From: Brevibacterium senegalense
GTDB taxonomy: Bacteria; Actinomycetota; Actinomycetes; Actinomycetales; Brevibacteriaceae
DNA: 64,000 bases
NCBI RefSeq assembly: GCF_000285835.1
Contig: NZ_HE978602.1
Location: 128,499 to 192,498 of the forward strand
Reading direction: 5' to 3'
Shown: positions 39,003-47,475 of the stretch, one piece after another
How positions within the stretch are numbered: position 1 is the first letter of the stretch
Layout: each line of letters begins with the position of its first letter
Position numbers and translations under genes: made by a program
The notes under the pieces: generated by a model
Seen by the model: the letters and a program-made list of their open reading frames with translations, nothing else
What the model was told of the DNA's origin: nothing
Database searches by the model: none

Positions 39003-39913
39003 AGCAGGTCCTCGACGCTCGTGCCGGGCAGTGCGACGGTCACGTGCGTGCCCCACGGATCGCGGACGGTGACGCGGTCGCCGTCATCCGCACTCTGGAG
39101 GCCCGCAGAGGTCAGGCGTGCGGCGACCGACTCGAGGTCCTCGCGCGCGGGCACCGTGATCGACACGTCGCCCAGGCCCAGTGTGGCGGCACGGGGCCCC
39201 GCACCGCGGCTGTTCCACGTGTTCATCGCGACGTGGTGGTGGTAGCCGCCGGCCGAGGCGAAGAGCGCGCCGGGGTGCGAGCCCAGCATCGTCTCGAAGC
39301 CCAGGGAACCCACGTAGAAGTCGCGCGCCTGCGCGATGTCGCCCACCTGCAGGTGGACGTGGCCGATGATGCCGGCGTGGTCCTCCGCGTGCGTGAGGGC
39401 CTCCTCCGTCAGGTGCTGCTGCAGGTAGCGGTTGGGATCCAGGTAGATCGAAGCCATGTCGACCTCGCCGTTGGCCTGGTACGTCCACGCGGAGCGCGGG
39501 CGGTCGCGGTAGAGCTCGATGCCGTTGCCCTCCGGATCCGTGAAGTAGAACGCCTCGCTCACCAGGTGATCGCTGGAGCCCACGAAGCGGCTGGCCGGGT
39601 GCTGTGCGGCACGTGCGACGGTCGCGGCCAGGGAGGCCTCGTCCTCGAACAGGAACGCGGTGTGGAACAGGCCGGCCTGCGAGGGGTCGACGCCGGGGAG
39701 GCCCGCCGTCTTGATGAGGCGCAGCAGCGGGACACCGCCGCGGCCCAGCACGCGGACGACGTCACGGCCCTGGCTGCGCTCCTCGATCGGCGTGAGGGCC
39801 AGCGCATTCGCGTAGTACGCGCTCATGGTCTCCAGGTCGCCCACGTGCAGCGTGACGGCGCCCATCGTGGTCGCGGGGTTGAGGGTCTTGTCGAGGGTGG
39901 GGGCGATGCTCAT
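38993..39913 (-). CDS. VOC family ring-cleaving dioxygenase (CatE-like, two-domain)
   Basis: A 306-residue protein with two vicinal-oxygen-chelate modules. The N-terminal module begins MGAVTLHVGDLETMSAYY and contains LFHTAFLFEDEASL and FTDPEGNGIELYRDRP. The second begins IGHVHLQVGDIAQARDFY and contains YHHHVAMNTWNS and VRDPWGTHV. The His and Glu of these segments are the expected metal ligands. Relatives include CatE/MhqA-type catechol or hydroquinone dioxygenases. The actual substrate is unknown. The ATG at 39913 follows GGAG. A good promoter candidate lies just upstream. Confidence 0.8.
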   Translation of the reverse strand: MSIAPTLDKTLNPATTMGAVTLHVGDLETMSAYYANALALTPIEERSQGRDVVRVLGRGGVPLLRLIKTAGLPGVDPSQAGLFHTAFLFEDEASLAATVARAAQHPASRFVGSSDHLVSEAFYFTDPEGNGIELYRDRPRSAWTYQANGEVDMASIYLDPNRYLQQHLTEEALTHAEDHAGIIGHVHLQVGDIAQARDFYVGSLGFETMLGSHPGALFASAGGYHHHVAMNTWNSRGAGPRAATLGLGDVSITVPAREDLESVAARLTSAGLQSADDGDRVTVRDPWGTHVTVALPGTSVEDLLER

Positions 39914-39949
39914 GGTGACTCCAGCGGTGGGTCGGGCGGTGATGCCTCC

Positions 39950-39978
39950 AGTGTAGATAGTTGAAAGTTGAATTACAA
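39950..39978 (-). promoter_or_regulatory. Promoter of the VOC dioxygenase gene
   Basis: On the minus strand TTGTAA and TACACT are separated by 17 nt, which is close to the vegetative consensus. The region is AT-rich and is bounded by TGTA and TACA, so a MarR-type operator over the promoter is possible. Confidence 0.55.
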
Positions 39979-39994
39979 GGGTGCGTGAGGGGGC

Positions 39995-40774
39995 TCACCC
40001 TCCCGGCCAGTAGTGGGAGTCCGGGGTCGAGCGCGAGCCGAAGATGGCCTGGCCCACGCGCACGCAGTCAGCGCCCTCCTCGACGGCGATCTCGTAGTCG
40101 CCGGACATGCCCATCGACAGTTCGCCCGGGCCGATGAGGTCGGGGTTCTCCTCGCGCGCCCGGTCGCGGATCGAGCGGAGGAGGCGGAAGCATGCGCGCA
40201 CGTCACCCGCGTCCGTCGTGAGGGTCGCGAGCGTCATGAACCCGCGCACGCGCAGTGCGGTGAAGGCGGGCAGCTCTGCGAGGAATGCCGGCACCTCCTC
40301 GGGCGGGAGGCCGTACTTCGAGTCCTCGCCGGAGGTGTTGACCTGCACGTGCACATCCAGGCTGCGCCCGGCCGCCTGGAGGCGCCGATCGAGTGCCGCG
40401 GCTGCGCGCAGGCGGTCCAGCGCCTGGAACTCCGAGGCGAAGGCAGCGACATCGCGCGCCTTGTTCGTCTGCAGGTGGCCGACGACCGACCACTGCACGT
40501 CCAGATCTGCGAGGTTCTCCGACTTCCTCTTCGCCTCCTGGACCTTGTTCTCGCCCAGTTGCGTGCAGCCCGCCTCCACTGCGAGCCGGATGCGGTCCTC
40601 GGGGACCGTCTTGCTGACGGGCAGCAGGCGCACGTCCCGGGGGTCGCGGCCCACCCGCAGCGCTGCGGCCGCGATCCGGTGGCGCACCTGCGCGAGGCGG
40701 GTCCGGAATTCCGCAACGGTCGTGGCCGGGGAGTAGTCGTCGTGGTGCACGGATCCTTCATCGGATTTTGGCAT
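39995..40774 (-). CDS. YggS-family pyridoxal phosphate homeostasis protein
   Basis: A 259-residue PLP-binding protein of the YggS/PROSC family. The PLP Lys is in LLPVSKTVPEDRI. GENKVQEAKRKSENL, WSVVGHLQTNKAR, VHVQVNTSGEDSKYGL, RGFMTLATL and LSMGMSGDYEIAVEEG are all characteristic. It has no known catalytic activity and buffers PLP supply in the cytoplasm. The ATG at 40774 has no ribosome site but has TAGTTT 6 nt upstream, so the message is probably leaderless; a GTG 24 nt downstream with AAGGA at only 3 nt is an alternative. The neighbours are unrelated. Confidence 0.9.
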   Translation of the reverse strand: MPKSDEGSVHHDDYSPATTVAEFRTRLAQVRHRIAAAALRVGRDPRDVRLLPVSKTVPEDRIRLAVEAGCTQLGENKVQEAKRKSENLADLDVQWSVVGHLQTNKARDVAAFASEFQALDRLRAAAALDRRLQAAGRSLDVHVQVNTSGEDSKYGLPPEEVPAFLAELPAFTALRVRGFMTLATLTTDAGDVRACFRLLRSIRDRAREENPDLIGPGELSMGMSGDYEIAVEEGADCVRVGQAIFGSRSTPDSHYWPGG

Positions 40775-40780
40775 ATGACA

Positions 40781-40808
40781 AAACTAGCACCGCACTATGC
40801 TGTGCGGT
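40781..40808. promoter_or_regulatory. Divergent promoter region with palindromic operator candidate
   Basis: TAGTTT on the minus strand (40781-40786) is the likely -10 of the YggS gene. ACCGCAC and GTGCGGT, separated by TATGCT, form a perfect palindrome at 40789-40808. On the plus strand TATGCT could itself be a -10 box for the aldolase gene. Confidence 0.4.
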
Positions 40809-40939
40809 ATGAGCGATATAGGTCAGAGAGCCTCGCGGCCGGAGGCCGTGCCGCAGGGCACGCTGACCGTGGGTCCGGGCCTTGCGATGCGACTCGTGGG
40901 CGCGCGCCCCGCACACCACCGATCGAAGGAGACCGCCCC

Positions 40940-41833
40940 GTGTTCACCGGACTGAGCGCATTCCCCCTCACCCCTGTCATCGACGACCGCGCGGACCTGG
41001 CGGCCTGCGCCCGCATCACTGCACACGTCCGCGACGCCGGCGTCGACTCGATCACCGTGCTGGGATCGACCGGGCTCTACGCGTACTTCTCGCGGGAGGA
41101 GCGCAGGGACGTCACGCGCACCGCGGTCCAGCACGCGGGCGACACCCCCGTGATCGTGGGGGTGGGCGCGCTGCGGACCCGCGATGTCCGCAGGCACGTC
41201 GAGGACGCGCAGGAGGCCGGTGCCGCGGGTGTCCTCCTGGCCCCGATGTCGTACCACCCGCTCACCCGCGACGAGGTGTACGCGCTCTTCGAGGACGTGA
41301 CCCGGGACCTGTCCGTCCCGCTGGCGGTCTACGACAACCCCACCGTCACCCGCTTCACCTTCGACGACGACCTCTACGCGGCGATCGCAACGCTTCCCGG
41401 CGTCGCGTCGATCAAGATCCCCGGTGTCCCCGCCGGTGCGGATGCGGCGGCCCGCCGGGTCGCGGAGATCCGCGCGCGGATCCCCGACCACGTGACGATC
41501 GGGGTGTCCGGCGACGCCCACGCGGCTCGCGGCCTCATCGCCGGCTGCGATGCGTGGTACTCCGTCATCGCGGGGACCGTCCCGCAGGCCGCGCGGACGA
41601 TCTCGGATCCCGCCGGCCAGGGAGATCGCGAGGCGGCGCAGCGCGCCTCCGACCGACTGTCCCCGCTGTGGGACCTGTTCGCGGCGCACGGCGGCAGCCT
41701 GCGCGTGGTCGCCGCGCTCGCGGAACTGCGCGGACTCTCGACCGCTCCGACGCTCCCGAGGCCGCTGCTGGGTCTCGATCCCGTCGCCCGTGCTCAGGTC
41801 GCACAGGTGGCGGAGGCGCTGGATCTCTCCTGA
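40940..41833 (+). CDS. Dihydrodipicolinate synthase/N-acetylneuraminate lyase family protein
   Basis: A 297-residue DapA-superfamily TIM-barrel. The Schiff-base Lys is in VASIKIPG and the catalytic Tyr in LAVYDNP. The substrate loop reads GSTGLYAYFSREER in place of the GTTGE of true DapA, so a different 2-oxoacid aldolase or dehydratase activity is likely. The GTG at 40940 follows AAGGAG at 9 nt. The gene starts about 130 nt downstream of a palindromic operator candidate. No lysine biosynthesis gene is nearby, which also argues against DapA proper. Confidence 0.78.
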   Translation: MFTGLSAFPLTPVIDDRADLAACARITAHVRDAGVDSITVLGSTGLYAYFSREERRDVTRTAVQHAGDTPVIVGVGALRTRDVRRHVEDAQEAGAAGVLLAPMSYHPLTRDEVYALFEDVTRDLSVPLAVYDNPTVTRFTFDDDLYAAIATLPGVASIKIPGVPAGADAAARRVAEIRARIPDHVTIGVSGDAHAARGLIAGCDAWYSVIAGTVPQAARTISDPAGQGDREAAQRASDRLSPLWDLFAAHGGSLRVVAALAELRGLSTAPTLPRPLLGLDPVARAQVAQVAEALDLS

Positions 41834-41837
41834 CGCT

Positions 41838-41875
41838 GGAGCAGCGCTCCACACAGAGTCGGACCGCCCTCCGAC
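41838..41875. terminator. Small hairpins between convergent genes
   Basis: GGAGC/GCTCC (loop AGC) and GTCGGA/TCCGAC (6-nt loop) lie back to back between the aldolase gene and the convergent symporter gene. Confidence 0.4.
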
Positions 41876-41909
41876 GTGACGCACTGCGAGGAGGTTGTGC
41901 CTCCGGCGA

Positions 41910-43376
41910 TCAGGACCTGCGGTTGCGGTGCTTCTCCCAGAACTCCGGCTGCGTCACCTCGTCCGTGCCGTCCCACGCGTCGATGCCCTGGAGGTCGGCC
42001 ATCCGGTCGCGGTGGAACAGCGGCTCCTGCCCGGCCCGACGCTGATCCATGTAGTCGCGCAGGACTCGCAGGACGACCGGGCTCAGCAGCAGCACCGCGA
42101 TGAGGTTGATGAACGCCATGATCGCCATCGCGATATTCGCCGCCGTCCACACGGCATCGAGGGCGACGACGGCTCCGCCGAAGACGGCCGCCACCACGAT
42201 GAGGCGGTAGACCGTCAGCGCGCCCTTCTTCCGCGTGAGGTACTCGATGTTCGTCTCGCCGTAGTAGTAGTTGCCCAGGATCGAGCTGAAGGCGAAGAAG
42301 AAGATGGCGGAGGTGAGGAAGTGGACGCCCCACTCGCCCACCTGGGCGGCGAGTGCGGTCTGCGTGAGCTGCGATCCCTGCGGGGTGCCGTACTCCGGAT
42401 TCGACAGGAGGACGATGAAGCCCGTGATCGAGCAGACGAGGAGCGTGTCGAAGTAGACGCCCAGCGACTGCACCAGTCCCTGCTTCGCCGGGTGCGAGGC
42501 GGACGAGGTCGCGGCGGCGTTGGGGACGGAGCCGATGCCGGCCTCGTTGGAGAACAGACCGCGCCGGATGCCCTCCATCATGATCGTGCCCAGCGCCGCA
42601 CCGGCGATCGACTGGAAGCCCAGCGCGTCCGTCACGATCGTGCCCAGCATCGCGGGGATGGCACCGATGTTGAGGATCACGACGATGATGCCCAGGATCA
42701 GGTAGAGGACCGCCATGACCGGCACGATGACAGAGGCGATCGCGGAGATGCGCTGCACGCCGCCCACGAAGACGATGCCGGCGGCCACCGCGAGGACGAG
42801 GCCCACGATGATCGAGAAGCCGCTGCCGGAGGCCTCCGTGCCGAAGCTCGCCGCCAGCGAGTCGGTGATCGAGTTCGACTGAACGGTGTTGAAGACGATG
42901 CCGTAGACGACCGCGACGATGACCGCGAAGAGCGCGCCGACCGCAGGGGCATTCAGCCCCTTCGTGATGTAGTACGCGGGGCCGCCGCGGAAGGCGGCGC
43001 CGTCCTTGACCTTGTAGAGCTGGCCCAGGGCGGACTCCGCGAACGCGGTCGCGCCGCCCACCACCGCGGTCACCCACATCCAGAAGACCGCGCCGGGGCC
43101 GCCGACGCTGATCGCCAGTGCGACGCCGGTGATGTTCGCCGTGCCCACGCGGCTGGCCGCGGAGATGCAGAACGCGCGGAACGGCGAGATCTGCTTCTTC
43201 CCGTCCGCATCGTGGCCCGCGGGCTCGCGGATCAGCCGGAACATCTCCGGCAGCAATCGCAGCTGGACGACGCCGGTCCGGACCGTCAGGTACAGGCCGA
43301 CGGGGACGAGGACGGCCACGAGGACGTAGCCCAGGAACCCGTCGACACTGGTGATGAACGAGGTGAACGCTTCCAT
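41910..43376 (-). CDS. Alanine/glycine:cation symporter (AGCS family)
   Basis: A 488-residue membrane protein with about eleven hydrophobic segments. The AGCS signature is clear in GGPAYYITKG and GLFSNEAGIGSVPNAAATS, and in SRVGTANITGVALAI near residue 78. It imports alanine or glycine with sodium or protons. In a strain with a glycine-inducible glycine-cleavage operon 3 kb away, glycine supply is a reasonable role, but the sequence does not fix the substrate. The ATG at 43376 has GGAAGG upstream. It lies downstream of the aminotransferase gene on the same strand, with 95 nt between. Confidence 0.9.
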   Translation of the reverse strand: MEAFTSFITSVDGFLGYVLVAVLVPVGLYLTVRTGVVQLRLLPEMFRLIREPAGHDADGKKQISPFRAFCISAASRVGTANITGVALAISVGGPGAVFWMWVTAVVGGATAFAESALGQLYKVKDGAAFRGGPAYYITKGLNAPAVGALFAVIVAVVYGIVFNTVQSNSITDSLAASFGTEASGSGFSIIVGLVLAVAAGIVFVGGVQRISAIASVIVPVMAVLYLILGIIVVILNIGAIPAMLGTIVTDALGFQSIAGAALGTIMMEGIRRGLFSNEAGIGSVPNAAATSSASHPAKQGLVQSLGVYFDTLLVCSITGFIVLLSNPEYGTPQGSQLTQTALAAQVGEWGVHFLTSAIFFFAFSSILGNYYYGETNIEYLTRKKGALTVYRLIVVAAVFGGAVVALDAVWTAANIAMAIMAFINLIAVLLLSPVVLRVLRDYMDQRRAGQEPLFHRDRMADLQGIDAWDGTDEVTQPEFWEKHRNRRS

Positions 43377-43471
43377 CGGAGGAACCTTCCCGGGAGGGTC
43401 GGAGGGGCACGGCGCTGGCCGCGCGCACGGAACTATGGCCTCAGTCTGTCACTCCCACGGCCTCGGCGAGG

Positions 43472-44674
43472 TCAGCGGAAGATCGTGCCCAGCCTCTCCA
43501 GCCCCTCCGCGATCGTCTCGACAGGGTTGGAGACGAAGCTCAGCCGGATGGTCGACGGACGCGGATCTGCGACGTAGAACTGCGCGCCGGGGATGTAGAC
43601 GACGCCCGCCTGCACCGCGTCGGTGATCGACTCGTTCGCGTCGAAGCCCTCCGGCAGGTTGGCCCACAGGAACATGCCGCCCATGGGGGTGTTGAGCGTG
43701 TACCCGTCGGGCAGGACGGCGTCGAGGCCCTGCACCATCGCGTCGCGACGGCGCCGGTACTCCGCCCGCACGGGCACCAGCTTCGCGTCCAGGTCGTTGT
43801 GGGTGAGCCAGTCGACCGCCGCCAGCTGGTCGATCGTCGACGTCTGCAGCGACGTTCCCTGCTTCGTCGTCGCGAGCGTGTCGAGCACCTCCTGGGGCCC
43901 GCGGATCCACCCGATCCGCAGACCCGGCGCCAGCACCTTCGACAGCGTCCCCAGGTACAGGGACTTCTGCCGCAGGCGCGGGTCCGCGCTGATGGGGGTC
44001 ATCGTCCACTCGTCGTACCGCAGCTCCGAGTACGGGTCGTCCTCGATGAGCCAGATGTTGTAGCGGGCCAGGATGTCCGCGACCTCGCGCCTGCGGGATT
44101 CCGGCATCGTCACCCCGGTGGGGTTCTGGAAGGTGGGGATGAGGTAGATCGCCCGCGGCTGGTACTGCAGGATGGCGGCCTCGAGCGCCTCCGGCACCAG
44201 TCCGCCGGAATCCGTGTCGACGGGCCGGAACTGGGCGCGCGACAGGGCGAACGCCTGCAGGGCGGACACGAACGTGGGGTTCTCCGTCAGGACGATCGAG
44301 TCCGGATCGAGGATCACCTGTCCGACGAGTCCCAGGCCCTGCTGAGAGCCGGACGTGATGAGCACGTCGTCCGCCTCCGAGTGCAGCCCGTTGTGCGTCA
44401 TCCGCGCGGCGATCGCCTCGCGCAGCTCCGGTTCGCCCTCCGTCGACGAGTACTGGAGCGCGCGGGCCCCGTGCTCCTCCAGCACCCGTTGATACGACTT
44501 GCCGATCCCGTCGACGTCGAAGCTCTCGCTGGCCGGCGCCCCTCCGCCGAAGCTGATGACGTTCGGATCCTGCGCGAGCGCCAGCAGCGCGCGGATGGGG
44601 GAGCCGCCCAGCGAGGACACGTGCGCGTTGATCGGCGGCATCGGGAGGTGCTGTGCACGAGTGACCATGCTCAC
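43472..44674 (-). CDS. PLP-dependent aminotransferase (class I, LysN/2-aminoadipate type)
   Basis: A 400-residue fold-type I aminotransferase. NVISFGGGAPASESF opens the conserved part. The cofactor Tyr/Asp region is PTFQNPTGVTMPESRR and LIEDDPYSELRY, and the PLP Lys is in YLGTLSKVLAPGLRIGW. It resembles 2-aminoadipate/alpha-amino acid aminotransferases and the catalytic half of MocR proteins, without their DNA-binding part. I use the GTG at 44674 because it overlaps the ABC-F stop codon by 4 nt (GTGA), indicating translational coupling; an ATG two codons later is almost equivalent. The link to an ABC-F ATPase is unexplained. Confidence 0.85.
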   Translation of the reverse strand: MSMVTRAQHLPMPPINAHVSSLGGSPIRALLALAQDPNVISFGGGAPASESFDVDGIGKSYQRVLEEHGARALQYSSTEGEPELREAIAARMTHNGLHSEADDVLITSGSQQGLGLVGQVILDPDSIVLTENPTFVSALQAFALSRAQFRPVDTDSGGLVPEALEAAILQYQPRAIYLIPTFQNPTGVTMPESRRREVADILARYNIWLIEDDPYSELRYDEWTMTPISADPRLRQKSLYLGTLSKVLAPGLRIGWIRGPQEVLDTLATTKQGTSLQTSTIDQLAAVDWLTHNDLDAKLVPVRAEYRRRRDAMVQGLDAVLPDGYTLNTPMGGMFLWANLPEGFDANESITDAVQAGVVYIPGAQFYVADPRPSTIRLSFVSNPVETIAEGLERLGTIFR

Positions 44675-46257
44675 ATGGTGGCGGTCGCCTCCCGTGATCC
44701 GCAAGAGGACGCGCCCAGATCCAGTCGTGGCCAGCCCGACAGGCGCCGCAGCACCTGCCGATCGTGGGTCGCGACGACGACGGCGCCGCTCGCGGACTCG
44801 AGGCCCGCCAGCAGGTCGTCGACCAGCGCCATCGACAGGTGGTTCGTGGGTTCGTCCAGCAGGAGCACGTCCGGTTCCTCCGCGAGCGCACGGGTCAGCC
44901 GCCGCCTGCGCAGCTGCCCCGGCGACCGGTGGTCGCGCGGATCGTCGCCGGGCTCGGGCCCGTCCTCCTGGCGCACATGCGCGACGCGGACCGCACCGTG
45001 CCGGCGCACCGACCCCACATCGGGCCCGAGGCCGCCCGCCAGTACCGCGAGCAGCGTCGACTTGCCTGCGCCGTTGGGGCCGACGACCAGCAGCCGGTCA
45101 CCGCCGGCCAGCCGGACGGTCACCGGACGCGGGGAGCGGTCGGTGACCGCGACCTCGGCGGCGGTGAGCAGCGGCGCGCCGGGCTGGGTGGTGCCCACCG
45201 GCACGGTCAGCCGCGGTGGGGGCGGGGGCACGCTGAGGGCGTGGCGGCGCAGCTCGTCCTCGCGACGGTGCAGTGCCTGCACGACTCCGGGCGCGCGCGA
45301 CTGACGCTGGTGCTTGTGGGTGCCCTTGTCCGGTCGCCAGCCGGAGGTGAGGCGGCCGCGGGCCTGGTCGACAGCCTCCTGGAGGCGCCGGTGTTCGGCC
45401 TGCTGGTCGTCGTAGGCGGACTGCCAGGCGTCGCGCTCGCGGTCCCGTCCGGTCCGCCAGCCGTCCCAGCCGCCGCCGTACAGCCGGGGCCGTCCGTCGG
45501 ACGTGGGGTCGAGGTCCAGGAACTCGTGGGCCGTGTCCGCCAGCAGGGCCGCGTCGTGGGAGACGAGGAGCAGGCCGCCCGTGCGGTTGGTGAGGGTGGC
45601 GGTGAGGAACTCAAGGCCGGCGGTGTCGAGGTGGTTCGTGGGCTCGTCGAGGACCAGCAGCTCCGGCTGCGCGCCCAGGACGCAGGCCAGTCGCACGCGG
45701 TACCGCTGGCCCACGGACAGGTGCGCCAACGGGCGCGTGCGGTCGGTGACCGCGCCCAGCGCCTCGAGGGCGATGTCGACCCGTCGCTGCGCGTCCCAGG
45801 CGTCCAGCTGCACGCACCGGTCGAGGGCGCGGGCATAGGCGTCCGGGGCGCCGGGGGACTCCGATGCCAGGGCGGCGCTGGCCTCGTCGAAGGCGGCGAG
45901 GGCGTCGAGGGCCGGGCGGATCGCCGCGTCGACCAGTGCACCGACGGTCAGGTTGGCGGGTGCGGGCAGTTCCTGGTCCGCGATCGCGATCGTGCCGGCG
46001 TGCTCGACGGTGCCCGCGTCCGGGGTCAGGCGGCCCGTGAGGATGCGCAGCAGCGTCGTCTTGCCGCTGCCGTTCTCGCCCACGACCGCCAGCTTCGTCG
46101 TCGCGGACACGGTCACGTCGACATCCGTGAGGAGGGGACGCGATCCGGGGGAGTGGTGGATGCCGCGGGCACGCAGGTGGGCGCGGTCGCCGGCGGGGGT
46201 GTTCAGAGTGGTCGTGGGGGTCTGCGGGGCAGACGAGAGGGGAGATGTGCGGGGCAC
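44671..46257 (-). CDS. ABC-F family ATPase (possible ribosome-protection protein)
   Basis: A 528-residue protein with two ATPase domains and no membrane segment. Domain 1 has GENGSGKTTLL, the signature LSVGQRYRVRLA and VLDEPTNHLD. Domain 2 has GPNGAGKSTLL, a degenerate signature SPGQLRRRRLTRA and LLLDEPTNHLS. The linker between them (about residues 260-350) is charged and includes KGTHKHQRQSRAPG, the position of the antibiotic-resistance/P-site motif in ABC-F proteins. Members displace ribosome-bound antibiotics or act in translation. The GTG at 46257 follows AGGAGG. A short leader ORF lies about 100 nt upstream, as expected for an antibiotic-responsive attenuator. Confidence 0.85.
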   Translation of the reverse strand: MPRTSPLSSAPQTPTTTLNTPAGDRAHLRARGIHHSPGSRPLLTDVDVTVSATTKLAVVGENGSGKTTLLRILTGRLTPDAGTVEHAGTIAIADQELPAPANLTVGALVDAAIRPALDALAAFDEASAALASESPGAPDAYARALDRCVQLDAWDAQRRVDIALEALGAVTDRTRPLAHLSVGQRYRVRLACVLGAQPELLVLDEPTNHLDTAGLEFLTATLTNRTGGLLLVSHDAALLADTAHEFLDLDPTSDGRPRLYGGGWDGWRTGRDRERDAWQSAYDDQQAEHRRLQEAVDQARGRLTSGWRPDKGTHKHQRQSRAPGVVQALHRREDELRRHALSVPPPPPRLTVPVGTTQPGAPLLTAAEVAVTDRSPRPVTVRLAGGDRLLVVGPNGAGKSTLLAVLAGGLGPDVGSVRRHGAVRVAHVRQEDGPEPGDDPRDHRSPGQLRRRRLTRALAEEPDVLLLDEPTNHLSMALVDDLLAGLESASGAVVVATHDRQVLRRLSGWPRLDLGASSCGSREATATM

Positions 46258-46353
46258 GGATCCTCCTGGATGCAGGCACGCTGACGGTGCCGGTCGGATG
46301 GAATGCGTCCGACAGCGGAGGAGAGGGGTGTGAGAACCGGGTCGCGTCCGCCG

Positions 46354-46389
46354 TCAGCGGCGGGTGCGGAGCCGTCCGTGCAACATCAT
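46354..46389 (-). CDS. Leader peptide upstream of ABC-F gene
   Basis: A 12-codon ORF encodes MMLHGRLRTRR. It begins 7 nt after TAGCCT, so it would be translated from the very 5' end of the message. Its last codons overlap the CCGCC/GGCGG stem of a leader hairpin, and further hairpins (GTCGGA/TCCGAC and GGCAC/GTGCC) follow before the ABC-F start. Drug-induced stalling on such Arg-rich leaders is a known way to induce resistance genes; here it is inferred. This ORF and the promoter account for much of the 362-nt gap between the ABC-F gene and the divergent methyltransferase gene. Confidence 0.45.
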   Translation of the reverse strand: MMLHGRLRTRR

Positions 46390-46396
46390 GCGGACA

Positions 46397-46426
46397 AGGC
46401 TACGGGCCGTGGGGAGAGGGAGGCAA
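46397..46426 (-). promoter_or_regulatory. Promoter of the ABC-F leader transcript
   Basis: On the minus strand TTGCCT and TAGCCT are separated by 18 nt, and the leader ATG begins 7 nt after the -10 hexamer. Confidence 0.45.
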
Positions 46427-46526
46427 GGTCAGGTGCGGTGTGATGTGCCTGCCGCGGGTGTGAGGTATCCGTCATGAATTCAGGCGTTCTTCATACGATT
46501 CTCTGGGTACTCTCGAAAGTGACGAC

Positions 46527-46554
46527 CGGGTCGGTGCGTCCATCGACCGACCCG
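46527..46554 (+). other. Hairpin in the methyltransferase leader
   Basis: CGGGTCGGT and ACCGACCCG form a perfect 9-bp stem with a 10-nt loop, 66 nt before the methyltransferase start. It may act in the 5' leader or terminate antisense transcripts. Confidence 0.35.
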
Positions 46555-46619
46555 ACCGCCGTCTTCATCGTCAGACCTGCTCGCCGATGTTCGCGGCGAC
46601 CGGCAGGGAGGACACCAGG

Positions 46620-47402
46620 ATGAAAGCGACTGCAGTGCCGCAGGACTCGACGACGCGCTTCACCGGGCTGGCGCGGATCTACGACAGGTTCCGGCCGGGC
46701 TACCCGGCGGAGTGCCTGAGCTGGCTGGCCGACACACTGCGCCTGGGCACCTCGTGCCACGTGGCGGATGTGGGTGCCGGCACCGGCAAGCTGTCGGAGG
46801 AACTGGTCTACGAGGGCATCCGGACCGTCGCAATCGAGCCCAACCCGGACATGTTCCAGGTGCTCGAGGCGAAGTCCGCGACCACCAGCCTCCTCACCGC
46901 GGTGCAGGCGACGGCAGAGGACTCGACGCTGCCCGACGCCTCCATGAACCTCATCACCGCCGGGCAGTCGTTCCACTGGTTCGACCAGCAGCGCTTCCGG
47001 GCGGAGTGCCGCCGTGTGCTCAAGCCGGGCGGACAGGTCGCGCTCCTGTGGAACTCGCGCAGGCGCGACAGCGACTTCACGCAGGCCACCGCTGACGTGT
47101 TCCGCCGCCACATCTCCGACTTCCCGGGCTTCAGTGGCGACCACAAGGTGAGTGCGGAGGAGTTCGACGCGTTCTTCGAGCCCGACGGCTTCGAGTACCG
47201 CGAGTTCGCCCACGACCAGATGCTCACGGTCGACGAGTTCCTGGGCCGCAACCTGTCCGCGACCTATGCGCCCCGCGAGGGCGACCCGGCGTACGCTCCG
47301 CTGGTCGCGGACCTGCGCCGGCTGTTCGACGAGCACCGCGAAGTCGACGAGGTGCGCTTCCCGCTCACGACCCGCCTGTTCCTGGGCGGCGTGGGGGTCT
47401 GA
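46620..47402 (+). CDS. Class I SAM-dependent methyltransferase (first of tandem pair)
   Basis: A 260-residue methyltransferase. SAM motif I is VADVGAGTGKL near residue 49, the acidic loop is AIEPNPDM, and GQSFHWFDQQRFRAECRRVLKPGG is typical of the UbiE/YcgJ-like group. The methyl acceptor is unknown. GGGAGG lies 9 nt before the ATG at 46620. It is divergent from the ABC-F leader and followed by a paralogue on the same strand. Confidence 0.82.
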   Translation: MKATAVPQDSTTRFTGLARIYDRFRPGYPAECLSWLADTLRLGTSCHVADVGAGTGKLSEELVYEGIRTVAIEPNPDMFQVLEAKSATTSLLTAVQATAEDSTLPDASMNLITAGQSFHWFDQQRFRAECRRVLKPGGQVALLWNSRRRDSDFTQATADVFRRHISDFPGFSGDHKVSAEEFDAFFEPDGFEYREFAHDQMLTVDEFLGRNLSATYAPREGDPAYAPLVADLRRLFDEHREVDEVRFPLTTRLFLGGVGV

Positions 47403-47475
47403 CTGCCGGACATGTGCTCCAAATCTCAACGATCTGGGCCATGATGGTGGTCGTGACACGAGAGGACGACCACCG

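Noticed and set aside
40940-41833. Calling this gene dapA
   Set aside because: The family GTTGE loop is altered to GSTGLYAYF, and no lysine-pathway genes are nearby, so only the superfamily is supported.
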